64,000 nt of DNA from Phytophthora quininea (taxonomy: Eukaryota > Oomycota > Peronosporomycetes > Peronosporales > Peronosporaceae), in assembly GCA_011947345.1 (NCBI GenBank), contig JAAVTG010000796.1, positions 49,835 through 113,834 of the forward strand, read 5' to 3'. Numbering within the stretch: position 1 is the stretch's first letter; every line of letters begins with the position of its first letter. The notes under the pieces were generated by a model. It did not search any database, was not told where the DNA came from, and saw only the letters and a program-made list of their open reading frames with translations. Positions 10,971 to 20,283 of the stretch are shown here, in pieces. A program made the position numbers and the translations under genes.

Positions 10971-11784
10971 AGTGGCAAAATATTCATTGATGCTGTGGTT
11001 TTGCTGTTGTAAAGTTCATTCGCGGGGCTTTGGCGTCGTGTAGTCGTCCCCGTACATTTTCGTCAGAAAGAACTCGGGATCGTGCACGGTGTCGAACAGC
11101 ATCCCGTTGAGAAATAGCTGCGAAAATGGTTGTGCTTTGTTGTCAGGCAACTGGCCTTTGTAACCCTGCAGGTCCCAGTCTGCATCGTCTCGCTGCTTCA
11201 TGGAGTACAAATTCAAGTACGGCACGGCATGCTTTTTCGTAAGCAGCAAGCTCTGGTCGTACAAACGACCAGCAAGAGGGTGTGTCGGAGCCACGCAGAC
11301 CCGCCAAATCTTGGTCTGGAACATGTGATACCCTTTCCTCCACAACGCCTCCTTCAACACGCTCGACTCCTGTAGTTCGCCAACGAATCCAATATCGCTG
11401 TCCTCGGTGAAAGGAATCACCGACTCATCGCGGACAGCTCCAAGTAAAGAGCCAAAAGCAAGGAACGGAGCGTTCCCAGTGGCTTGCAGCTCTTCGAACA
11501 CTTCCACCAACAGCATGTGCAACACACTCGCGTAGCAGATCGGCTTGGACGTATCAACCAGGTCCAGTCGGTCGGGTTTCGTGCAGAACGGAGTGTCCTT
11601 GCGACCTGAAATGGGCAAGCAGTAGCTGAACTGGGCCAGGTGTCGAGTCCACTCGTTGCAGAGGATGGTGTGGTCGTCTCGAAACTCTGGTGATGGTGGT
11701 GGGTTCATGTCCTTGAGTGTCGAGTAGAACGGGTGATCGGAATGGTATTCGACGTTCCTGGCGTTGATCACTCGTGGCGTGCAG
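10196..11784. repeat. Imperfect palindrome formed by convergent LicD copies E and F
   Basis: About 540 bases of copy E (10196-10735, from the VCTPRVINAR codons to the LYDQSL codons) are nearly identical to the reverse complement of copy F (11246-11784). The spacer of about 510 bases holds the two diverged C-termini and the 45-base intergenic gap. The N-termini and C-termini outside the arms are clearly different. This suggests the arms were homogenised by gene conversion between inverted paralogues. Confidence 0.75.
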
Positions 11785-11972
11785 ACTTCAGAGCTCAATA
11801 GAGCAGACGTTGAAGCTCTCGAGATAACGTATGTCTCCATGGACACATCCAAAGCCACGAGTCCGATGAGTCCCAACGTCAGCACGGGGATCGCAGCGAA
11901 AGCCTTCCAGGTGACGTTACGTTCGTGCTTGAGCCCTCTGAAGTGGGCTGCAACTGCAGTATACTCGGACAT
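11016..11972 (-). CDS. LicD/fukutin-type membrane phosphotransferase (copy F, intact)
   Basis: An uninterrupted 318-residue protein from MSEYTAVAAHF (11972). The open frame runs on upstream to 12155, but an initiator-like element lies 33 bases upstream of this Met. The transmembrane segment is AFAAIPVLTLGLIGLVALDV. The lumenal motifs are YCLPISGRKDTPFC, FGSLLGAVRDESV followed by EDSD (D-x-D kept), WRVCVAPTHPLAG, YLNLYSM and YGDDYTTPKPRE. The stop of the GH78 gene lies only about 180 bases upstream, so the two genes are in tandem on the same strand. Its central part is nearly identical to copies E and L, while its C-terminus matches only fragment M. Confidence 0.87.
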   Translation of the reverse strand: MSEYTAVAAHFRGLKHERNVTWKAFAAIPVLTLGLIGLVALDVSMETYVISRASTSALLSSEVCTPRVINARNVEYHSDHPFYSTLKDMNPPPSPEFRDDHTILCNEWTRHLAQFSYCLPISGRKDTPFCTKPDRLDLVDTSKPICYASVLHMLLVEVFEELQATGNAPFLAFGSLLGAVRDESVIPFTEDSDIGFVGELQESSVLKEALWRKGYHMFQTKIWRVCVAPTHPLAGRLYDQSLLLTKKHAVPYLNLYSMKQRDDADWDLQGYKGQLPDNKAQPFSQLFLNGMLFDTVHDPEFFLTKMYGDDYTTPKPRE

Positions 11973-12004
11973 CTTGTGCTTGGAACAGCTTTGCACGGGC
12001 TGTT

Positions 12005-12021
12005 GGAAGTGAGAATGAAAA
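12005..12021 (-). promoter_or_regulatory. Initiator-like core promoter of LicD copy F
   Basis: On the minus strand the sequence is TTTTCATTCTCACTTCC, 33 bases before the ATG at 11972. It fits the oomycete initiator pattern (TCATTYY then CAWTT). The same sequence sits at the same distance upstream of copy L. Confidence 0.5.
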
Positions 12022-12148
12022 CGTGATTGAACTCCAACGAGTCGCGGTCCTTCGGCCAAGGGTCTCGGAAGACGTTGACAGTGAAACCACGACTGTTTCG
12101 ACTGTGACAATTTCACTTTTTGTATTCTAATGATCACCCCTCGATTAG

Positions 12149-14266
12149 CTAGCACGACGTCGGCGCTTCGCCACCGACTTCCCCAGCCTCCTTCGCCACG
12201 ATTGAGAACGAGCCTCCGGTCGACACCGTCGACACCGTCACAAAGTCGTCCGATCCGCTAGCGACTCCGTACGCGTCCGACGACGACACCCCGCTCGCCC
12301 ACACCGTCTCGCCGTTGATGCTCACTTCGATTGAGTCGAGCGACTTGCCGAACGTCGGCACCGAGATCGACCCCGAGGTGTCCTGGGGAGTGGTGACATT
12401 GGCTGCGAAGAAGCTGTCGGCGTTCTTGGTCGTCCACGCCACGCTAAAGTCGTCCGTCGCCAGCGTATAACCAGTCTGCAGTTCGCCAATACCAGAGCCA
12501 GCCGCCAGCGGAGCGAACTCCCACGTCTTGCCGGCATCGGTCACAGGGTTCAGTCCACCGACATGAAACGTCAAAGAAGCCGTCGGACCTGTGGACCAGG
12601 CATGAGCGTGGGAGATGTAACCGCCCAGCTCGAGGCCGTAGAACGGATACATGAGCTCGCCGGTCTCGTAGTACGCCTCGATGGTGGTGGAGTTGCTGAA
12701 GCGGTCGAGCATGTACCCCCACTGACGACGGATGATCTCGATGGCGAGCGAGGAGTTGCCGGGGGTGGCGCGGAAGTGGGCTTCGACTTCGATACTGGTG
12801 ATGAAAGGCGAGATGGAGCCAAGACCTTCGGGTGACACGGCGCCGTACTCGTTCCAGCGCTTGGCGAGGTTCTCGGATACGGTAGCGGCGTCGGCTGCAG
12901 ATTCGGTGAGGTTGTAGCGAACTGCGAGCGAGTTTCCGTCCTGTGGGAACAGTTCCGCACCGGCGGTGGTGGTGTTGTCACGGAAGAGACCTTCCGAGGG
13001 GTCCCAGAGTTCGGAGTTGACAGACGCCTTGACCGACTCGGCCAACACGTCGAAGGTGGTGCCGTCGAATGATGGCGCTTCCAGACTCAGCTCCGTGGCT
13101 AAGTCAGCATACAGCGTCAACGCCTGGTACAACAGCGAGTTGGCAGCAATGTTCTTGCCGCCCTGACCCACTCGTCCCCAATCGTTGGTGGCAGTCACGT
13201 TCAATAGCGTGTCGTTGGTGTCCAACTTGCCCAGAATGAACTCGAAGCCAAACAGTGCTTGGTCCCAGAACTCCTTCACGAGAGTTGTGTCGGCCGTCAA
13301 ACTCGTGTAGTCGGCCAGCGCGATCAGCGTCCAGATGTGATATGTGTCGGAGTTGACGTCGGCTTCCTGAACACGAGGTGCGATCGGAGTTCCAGCGTAA
13401 GCGAACTGTCCGTTGGTGGTGTTTTGAATGGAATACAGCGACGTGATGGCGTGTTTGACGGACAGCAGGTTGTCGCCGTTGAGCGAGACAACTTTCGAGT
13501 GCGTCGACACTCCAAAGTCACCCGGCCACGGCGTGCGATCACGCTTGGCACCATCGACGAACACCTCGGCACCGGTGGTGACGTTCTGGATCGTGGCGTT
13601 ATTGAACCAACCGTACTCAGTGATCGTGGGCGGGTTCGCGCGGGACTCGTTCGAGGCGACCGTGCACAATTGGACGGTGTAGGCACCAGCGTACCAGATC
13701 CGATTCAACAGGTCATCGTCGCTGTAGAAGTACCCGGTGTAGTCACGCAGCTTGTCGTCGTCCGTAGCTGGAGCTGCCGTGAAATGAGTGAAGACACCTG
13801 CGATTTCAACAGTGTCGGCCGAACTCGTAGACAACGTCAGGTAGCGGTAGCTTCCACGAGCAAATTCGCGACCGAAGGTGTAGGTGGAACCGGGTTCGGC
13901 CTTGGCGTAGATGGTGCCGTCGATGATGGCCATGTCGGTGGACAAGTCGGACTCGATGCCGATGTACTGCTCGCTCTCGGAGAAGGCCACGCCGAGCTCC
14001 GTGTCGCTGTCGGTGGCGTCTCCGAACTGCAGCGTGATGAAACCCGAGACCTGCTGGCCGAAGTCGTACGTGACAGTGGATCCATTGCCGGACAGGGTGG
14101 CGGTGAGGGTCGAGTCGGATATGGAGACATCTCCGGTGGAGCCGTAAATGGCGACGGGAGCGATATCTCTCGACGCTGGCGACTGGATGTAGGTATCCCA
14201 GGACTCGGCGTTGGTGACGGCAGCGAGGACGCTAGCGACGAACGCGACGGTGGCTCGGATCTTCAT
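12149..14266 (-). CDS. Secreted GH78-type alpha-L-rhamnosidase-like glycosidase
   Basis: An uninterrupted protein of 705 residues starting at MKIRATVAFVASVLAAVTNA, a clear signal peptide with probable cleavage after TNA. The frame is open to 14395, but the signal peptide and an initiator-like element fix this start. The N-terminal half is beta-rich. The catalytic (alpha/alpha)6 part begins around YFYSDDDLLNRIWYAGAYT and includes the GH78 landmark GAKRDRTPWPGDFG, then NDWGRVGQGGKN and a later EVEAHFRA with the conserved Glu. C-terminal beta modules end in GGEAPTSC. Family enzymes release L-rhamnose from plant glycans and glycosides, fitting an extracellular role in a plant-associated oomycete. 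Its last third is duplicated at 19349-20107. Confidence 0.8.
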   Translation of the reverse strand: MKIRATVAFVASVLAAVTNAESWDTYIQSPASRDIAPVAIYGSTGDVSISDSTLTATLSGNGSTVTYDFGQQVSGFITLQFGDATDSDTELGVAFSESEQYIGIESDLSTDMAIIDGTIYAKAEPGSTYTFGREFARGSYRYLTLSTSSADTVEIAGVFTHFTAAPATDDDKLRDYTGYFYSDDDLLNRIWYAGAYTVQLCTVASNESRANPPTITEYGWFNNATIQNVTTGAEVFVDGAKRDRTPWPGDFGVSTHSKVVSLNGDNLLSVKHAITSLYSIQNTTNGQFAYAGTPIAPRVQEADVNSDTYHIWTLIALADYTSLTADTTLVKEFWDQALFGFEFILGKLDTNDTLLNVTATNDWGRVGQGGKNIAANSLLYQALTLYADLATELSLEAPSFDGTTFDVLAESVKASVNSELWDPSEGLFRDNTTTAGAELFPQDGNSLAVRYNLTESAADAATVSENLAKRWNEYGAVSPEGLGSISPFITSIEVEAHFRATPGNSSLAIEIIRRQWGYMLDRFSNSTTIEAYYETGELMYPFYGLELGGYISHAHAWSTGPTASLTFHVGGLNPVTDAGKTWEFAPLAAGSGIGELQTGYTLATDDFSVAWTTKNADSFFAANVTTPQDTSGSISVPTFGKSLDSIEVSINGETVWASGVSSSDAYGVASGSDDFVTVSTVSTGGSFSIVAKEAGEVGGEAPTSC

Positions 14267-14296
14267 TGCTGCCAATGCGGACGACGCGATCGAAGG

Positions 14297-14311
14297 CAAA
14301 TTCGGAAATGG
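14297..14311 (-). promoter_or_regulatory. Initiator-like core promoter of the GH78 gene
   Basis: The minus strand reads CCATTTCCGAATTTG, ending about 30 bases before the ATG at 14266. It matches the oomycete initiator pattern (CATTYY, one base, then AWTTT) at a usual distance. Confidence 0.5.
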
Positions 14312-15208
14312 TCGAGCACTGCAGGAGCCGAGCTCAGCTCGGACACATCGACGCTGTTCACGAGATTTGCATGGCGTTTCTTTGACTTGCTTCAAGTGCG
14401 TGGTTGAACGTGGAGACTTGATTTATGGCCCGCTCGTCAGTCATATCCATTGACGTTCGTGTCCGACTAGAAAACGTTCGAACTGAAGCAACACGAAGCA
14501 GAAGTGATCCCGTCCGCGTGGTTGAAGTTGGCCGTCACACCTTTCCTTGGAGCTGCTCATCCGATCGTTGACTCACTGCATTAGTGATTATTTCCAATGA
14601 AAGTGTTCTAGAGTAATGGTGAACCTGCTGATGTCTCTCAAGATCTTACAACGTCGGTGCATTTACTTGGAGACATCGCCAGCAACTACGCAGTGCGTGA
14701 AGACATCAACAATCTCGAGTCGAGTTGAAGTTGGAAACAGCTGCTACCATTGCTTGGTGCAGGCACATCTGCGAGGTGAAGACTGCTGCTGACAAAGATA
14801 TTCCCTCCCGTGTATATCGGTTCCTCATCCGTTTAACCGGTCTCCACGGTCTCAACGCATGAGACTTGAGCGGCCACAACTAGAGATTGGAGTGTACACC
14901 TTGGCGTGATAGAAACCAAGACGAACTGTGGAGCAAACGATCTGGCGCTGGTGCTGAAACATTCCACGTCATCGAGATGAACTACGCACCACTCCCTCAA
15001 CCATTTCCGGTGCCTTTATTCACTGCACGTCGTGCTGTTCATTGTGAGACGGGCGTTCGAGCATTGGGACGGCAATTTGTGCTCAAAACCCTGACGAACA
15101 GCAAACGCTACCGAAAAAGAACCCGGTCGCGAAGTAAAAGAACCCAGTTGCCGTTCGTCGAGTCGGTTCTGGCGTTTCCGACACTCGGCGTTGTATTCCG
15201 AATTCTCC
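14312..15208. other. Intergenic between the GH78 gene and LicD copy I
   Basis: Divergent upstream region. Open frames at 14887-15190 lack family similarity. A CCATTTCCGG element near 15002 could be an initiator for copy I but is about 200 bases from the ATG, so it is uncertain. Confidence 0.4.
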
Positions 15209-16264
15209 ATGGCTCCAGTTCTCAATCTGCCTGCTTTGGAGCACTCTACCATGTCCCCAATGAGGAAGAACGCCGGGTCGATGGACGTCGACGACCAGCA
15301 AGACACGCCAGTCGAACTACCCCCGATCCGAACGAGGTCCAAGTCTCTCTGCTCAGGTACCGTCATGATCGCTGTCGTTGTGCTGCTTGTGCTTGGGCTG
15401 GTGCTTTTCAACCTCGCCATCGAGATGAGCGTCCTGTCGTGCAGACTGGAGGTTCCAGTGATCCAAGACTTTCCTTGCTCTCCATCAGCCGTCAACTCGA
15501 GCACCGTCGTCTTCCACTCGGACCACCGGTACTACTCCATCCTCAAAGACATGGAGCTACCGCCACCACCAACTTTCCACGGCGACCACAACGTGCTCTG
15601 CAACGACAGCGCTCGCAATGAACTTGGCTACAGCTACTGCTTGCCAATCTCTGGCCGGAAGGACACGCCATTCTGCTCTGCAGCCGACCGCATGGATCTG
15701 CTGACGCAGCACTCCAGTGACACTCGCTGCTATGCCAGTGTGCTGCATTTGCTGTTCGTAGAAGTTTACGAAGAGCTGAAAGCCGCCGATAAGTCTCCGA
15801 TCGTCGCCTTTGGCTCTCTGCTTGGAGCTGTTCGTGACAAGGCCATGATCCCGTTCACCGAAGACACCGACATCGCCTATAGTGGAGACTTGGGCTCCGA
15901 TCAAGAGCTGCATCGCTCTCTATGGGAGAAAGGTTATCACTTCTTCTTCCTCAACATTTGGCGCGTTTGTGTAGCGCCAACACACCCGTTGGCAGCGACG
16001 TTGTACGACCCGAACCTGCCGACGACGACGCTCTTTTCGGTGCCGTACGTCGACTTGTACGCCATGCACCAACAAGAAGACTCGGAGTGGACGATGGAGG
16101 AGATGGTGCGTGTCAACGGCAGTCGCACACTCCCGGACGACAAAGTCCGACCGTTCTCGCGAGTCATCATCAACGGCCTGGAATTCGACACCGTACACGA
16201 CCCAGAGTTCTTTCTGGCAGAAATTTACGGCGACGACTACGTGACGCCCAAGCCGCGCGGATAA
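15209..16264 (+). CDS. LicD/fukutin-type membrane phosphotransferase (copy I, intact, divergent)
   Basis: An uninterrupted protein of 351 residues from MAPVLNLPALEHS; an in-frame Met at 15191 is an alternative start. The transmembrane segment is TVMIAVVVLLVLGLVLFNLAI. The lumenal motifs are YCLPISGRKDTPFC, CYASVLHLLFVEVYEEL, FGSLLGAVRDKAMIPFTED followed by T-D (D-x-D kept but followed by IAYSG rather than IGFVG), WRVCVAPTHPLAATLYDPNLP, YVDLYAMHQQ and YGDDYVTPKPRG. With copy J it shares PLAATLYDPNLP, RVNGS and the Asp-rich C-terminus, so I and J form a separate subfamily from A-F and L. Expected to be a Golgi glycan phosphotransferase; the substrate is unknown. Confidence 0.85.
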   Translation: MAPVLNLPALEHSTMSPMRKNAGSMDVDDQQDTPVELPPIRTRSKSLCSGTVMIAVVVLLVLGLVLFNLAIEMSVLSCRLEVPVIQDFPCSPSAVNSSTVVFHSDHRYYSILKDMELPPPPTFHGDHNVLCNDSARNELGYSYCLPISGRKDTPFCSAADRMDLLTQHSSDTRCYASVLHLLFVEVYEELKAADKSPIVAFGSLLGAVRDKAMIPFTEDTDIAYSGDLGSDQELHRSLWEKGYHFFFLNIWRVCVAPTHPLAATLYDPNLPTTTLFSVPYVDLYAMHQQEDSEWTMEEMVRVNGSRTLPDDKVRPFSRVIINGLEFDTVHDPEFFLAEIYGDDYVTPKPRG

Positions 16265-16405
16265 CTGAGCCGAATCAAAGTGTCGTAGTTCGCACAAGCA
16301 GTAGTAGATGTTAGTTGTTCTGGATAATTGAAACGACTGAGACGTTGAATGGACGCCGTCGCATCGGCTGTCTCGGCCACAATGGCCCATTCCTAGTATT
16401 GCGAG

Positions 16406-18454
16406 ATGGAGCAGGTCGCCCTACATCCCCCACGAGGATCCAAGTTAACGTCGAGAGGTGCTTTGTTAGCCGCACTGGCGTTGCTGGTGTTTGGACTGAT
16501 GACTTGCGGCTTTGTCGTGGAATTGCACATTATTTCTCGTTCTCCCGTGGATTTCCTGCTGGGGCAGGCATCGGACAATATCCATTGTATATGGATTGTT
16601 GCCGAGACGATCGACACAATCAATATTGGAACAATGTCCATTTCTTGGGAAAACAATTGCAATGCATCGATCTAATTGTGTATCTTCTCGTTGAAGTGTC
16701 TGTCATGTCTTGTTCGACGCGTTGGCAGAGGCAGAAATACCACGTCTGCTGGTCTCGAGGTACGAGGAAGTGGGAGAGCACGAGCGAGGTTTTTGCTGGA
16801 CGACGGCCCGCTCCAGCTCACACTTTTCAACCCCACGACAGCCCCGCATCGAACCCCTCTGCTAACCACGCAACTATCGTAGACAGGCTCGTCTCGAATC
16901 ACACCGCTCAAGCCTATTCTACCAACGATGTCGATCAGCTCGGCGTTTCCTCCCCAAGCCTCCAGAAGAAACCAGCACTATCCATCGTCTTTTGCGCTCC
17001 ACAGAAGAGGAATCGATTAATTCTGGTTGCGCTTGTGTCTCTACAGAGCCCAGCATCAAGCGCAAACACAGAAAATCTAAATCGACCCGCCCAGGCACTT
17101 CAAAGAAGAAGCGCACCAAAGCTTCTAGTGTTCGTTCACCAAGGTCTGCAAGTCCGAGTGGTGTGCGGCGAAACGAGGCAAAAGTCGCACCTACCATCAG
17201 ACGCCGCAGATCACGTGGGGAAGTCAAAGCGTCTATCGAAGAGAGATCCAAGTCCAGAGAGGAAGACCGCTCGAAGTACATCGATTTGTCTTGGCTTCCT
17301 GCTACCTCCGTCGAGTTGGAACGACTGTTCTCGGCAGTGAAGTGCATGCTTGGAGGATAAAATACGCGGAAGCCAATGAGTGCGAAGACGCTCGAGTCAA
17401 TCCTCACCCTGAGGATTAACTGGGATCTTGTTGCGAATGAAATCGCTTCGTAGGCAGAGACGGTAGCATGAGAAAATAGCGAAGTAGAGGCTGAAGAGTA
17501 CGATTAGCTGTGAGTAGAAGTTGCTAGCTGCCATTGCGATCCTGGCAATATTGGACGAGGTCGCCACAATCAATATTGTGGAGAACAATTTTTGCAATGT
17601 AACAATGCCAATGTTTTTCCCGATCCCAGCAGTGCTGGGCAACGGGCGTGACTTGCTCTCCGGGAAAACTGAACGTGAGCGCGATAAAGTTCCACTCCGA
17701 CCACGAGTACTATACGATGCTGCAGCAGACGCCTCCTCTTGCACCACCAGCGTTTCATGGCGACCATCGCGTGTTCTGTCAAGGCAGAAGTCTCAACCTC
17801 CGCAAGCAGTGCAAGTTCAGCTACTGTTTGCCGATCTCAGGACGCAAGGACTCGCCGTTCTGCGATGGCGCTGACCGGACGGATCTCCTCAAGCATAACT
17901 CGTCAGGGAATATCTGCCAAGCCAGCATTCTGCACATGCTACTTGTTGAATATACGAAGAGCTCCAAGCTACCGGGAAATCTCCCGTGATCGCGTACGGG
18001 TCGCTGCTTGATGCTGTACGGAATGAAGGAATCATTCCTTACACTGAAGACGCCGACCTCGGATACAAAGGGGTGATCCTTGCCCACGACAATCTGCAAC
18101 TCGCGCTCTGGAGGAACGTTCCACCTTTTCCTTGACACGATTTGGCGCGTGTGTGTGGCGCCAACTCACCCGCTCGCAGCGACGCTGTACGACCCGAATC
18201 TGCCGGTCACCATGAAGTTTACTGTGCCGTACGTCGACTTGTACTCGATGAAGCCCAAGTCACACAGCACGGAGTGGAAGATGGACGAGATGAAGCGAGT
18301 GAACGGCAGCAGCACTCTACCCGAAGACAAAGTGCTGCCGTTTACACAGGTAACAATCAACGGACAGCACTTCGACACTTTTCATGACCCCGACTTCTTC
18401 TTGAGAAGAATGTACGGCGACGACTTCATGACTTCAATGTCGAGGAAAACGTGA
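16406..18454 (+). pseudogene. LicD/fukutin-type pseudogene (copy J) split by a transposon remnant
   Basis: 16406-16677 encodes a cytoplasmic start and transmembrane segment (GALLAALALLVFGLMTCGFVV) with the paralogue layout, then stops. From about 17521 the lumenal part resumes: CSPGKLNVSAIKFHSDHEYY, YCLPISGRKDSPFC, the core, WRVCVAPTHPLAATLYDPNLP, RVNGSSTLPEDKV and YGDDFMTS. There are single-base shifts near 17650, 17947 and 18115. The core reads GSLLDAV, so the second Gly of the otherwise invariant GSLLGA motif is Asp. A 14-base direct repeat (cacaatcaatattg) lies at 16615-16628 and 17565-17578, on either side of about 0.9 kb holding a hAT remnant. Either one gene was split, or two truncated paralogues lie side by side. 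Probably non-functional. Confidence 0.7.
16992..17454 (+). mobile_element. Degenerate hAT transposase C-terminal remnant
   Basis: The translation contains SWLPATSVELERLFSAVK, the typical hAT dimerisation-region signature. It then reads through an in-frame TAA into RKPMSAKTLESILTLRINWD, which continues the same domain. The upstream part is Arg/Ser/Lys-rich and unassigned. No terminal inverted repeats or target duplication were identified. Confidence 0.55.
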
Positions 18455-19348
18455 TCACGTAACGGGTGTTGGATTCCTGGCCATCTGCTCCTCGCAGGAG
18501 AACAGACAACACGTGATCGAGTTTGCGTGGTTTCCGATTGAAGCCGAGTGCCTTTATCGTTGAGGAAGGCGAAAGAAGAATTAAAATACTCAACTGGTAG
18601 AAACTTAGTTCAGTCCACGGGACAGCAGAAGCTCCATCGAGCAGCTTTCGAGCCGCAGGAACGGCAAGAAAGTGTAGAAGTGAGAATTAGCTGTTGTGAG
18701 AACACTAGTTAGTTCGTTACGGAAGACTATGGCACCAGAGACCTTTGTCAAATTATTAACTCAGCAATTCACGCGACATCCGCACTCACCGAACAGGGGT
18801 CCGCACTATTGGATTGTGATTGCGAGAATGCCAATATTGTCAATCACAATATGAGATTGTGCCGAGATCGACAATCCCAATCTCGGATTTCCCTCTAAGC
18901 CCTAAAAGGTTTTTCTGCAGCTGGAGCCAATCAACCACGCTTACATTGCATTCCACCAACCATTTGCTTGAATCCGAGCCCACGAGGAAAACCTCAACGC
19001 GTTTTCGCGCCATTTCGGTCTGCAAAGCTTGTACTGAGATAGCTAGAGGTTGTTTCCTGACCATTAACCAATTTTCCACCTCCGAAGATAGCTACTGTAC
19101 CAGCCGCACGCCATGAAGAACGCCGAGATTGTCAAGATACTCTACAAGAACCCCACACCAACGGAGAGAACGTGAACACTCTGCAACGAAGTGGTGAAGC
19201 AACGGAAGGGAGCCGGCTACCAGTACAGTTGTGTAGATATAGACAATAGATAGCAATACCCAGGTCGGAGATTAATGAGATTGCAATATGAGATTGTTCC
19301 TGCCCGAAGCAGAAAATCAATATACAATCTAAATTGTCGGACCTCTGC
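18455..19348. other. Intergenic, AT-rich repeats
   Basis: No gene recognised. Two similar strings (cacaatatgagattgtgcc near 18847 and gcaatatgagattgttcc near 19282) lie about 435 bases apart, ending close to the breakpoint at 19349 where homology to the GH78 gene begins abruptly. They may be remnants of a small element involved in the duplication. Confidence 0.35.
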
Positions 19349-20107
19349 TCACCGAATCCGCTGCCGATGCCGCTACCGTGTCCGAGAACCTCGCCAAGCG
19401 CTGGAACGAGTACGGCGCCGTGTCACCCGAAGGTCTTGGCTCCATCTCGCCTTTCATCGCCAGTATCGAAGTCGAAGCCCACTTCCGCGCCACCCCCGCA
19501 ACTCCTCGCTCGCCATCGAGATCATCCGTCGTCAGTGGGGTACATGCTCGACCGCTTCAGCAACTCCACCACCATCGAGGCGTACTACGAGACCGGCGAG
19601 CTCATGTATCCGTTCTACGGCCTCGAGCTGGGCGGTTACATCTCCCACGCTCATGCCTGGTCCACAGGTCCGACGGCTTCTTTGACGTTTCATGTCGGTG
19701 GACTGAACCCTGTGACCGATGCCGGCAAGACGTGGGAGTTCGCTCCGCTGGCGGCTGGCTCTGGTATTGGCGAACTGCAGACTGGTTATACGCTGGCGAC
19801 GGACGACTTTAGCGTGGCGTGGACGACCAAGAACGCCGACAGCTTCTTCGCAGCCAATGTCACCACTCCCCAGGACACCTCGGGGTCGATCTCGGTGCCG
19901 ACGTTCGGCAAGTCGCTCGACTCAATCGAAGTGAGCATCAACGGCGAGACGGTGTGGGCGAGCGGGGTGTCGTCGTCGGACGCGTACGGAGTCGCCAGCG
20001 GATCGGACGACTTTGTGACGGTGTCGACGGTGTCGACCGGAGGCTCGTTCTCAATCGTGGCGAAGGAGGCTGGGGAAGTCGGTGGCGAAGCGCCGACGTC
20101 GTGCTAG
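19349..20107 (+). pseudogene. Truncated duplicate of the GH78 gene 3' part
   Basis: From ctcaccgaatc at 19349 onward the sequence matches the reverse complement of 12914 down to 12149, so only about the last 250 residues of the glycosidase are present. There is no signal peptide and no GAKRDR landmark. Two single-base losses (GG to G near 19499 and GGGGG to GGGG near 19538) break the frame. The remainder to the stop at 20105-20107 is nearly identical to the source. It is a passenger of the block that carries LicD copy L. Confidence 0.85.
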
Positions 20108-20234
20108 CTAATCGAGGGGTGATCATTAGAATGCAAAAAGTGAGATTGTCACAGTCGAAACAGTCGTGGTTTCACTGTCAACGTCTTCCGAGACCCTTGG
20201 CCGAAGGACCGCGACTCGTTGGAGTTCAATCACG

Positions 20235-20251
20235 TTTTCATTCTCACTTCC
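20235..20251 (+). promoter_or_regulatory. Initiator-like core promoter of LicD copy L
   Basis: TTTTCATTCTCACTTCC lies 33 bases before the ATG at 20284, identical in sequence and spacing to the element upstream of copy F. It was carried over by the duplication. Confidence 0.5.
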
Positions 20252-20283
20252 AACAGCCCGTGCAAAGCTGTTCCAAGCACAAG

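Noticed and set aside
13259..14407. Long plus-strand open frame (382 codons) opposite the GH78 gene
   Set aside because: It is the antisense shadow of a gene with a signal peptide and GH78 landmarks; the translation is Arg/Gly/Val-rich and resembles no family.
19819..20283. N-terminal extension of LicD copy L (open frame from 19819)
   Set aside because: It overlaps the GH78 duplicate in another frame; the initiator-like element and comparison with copy F place the start at 20284.
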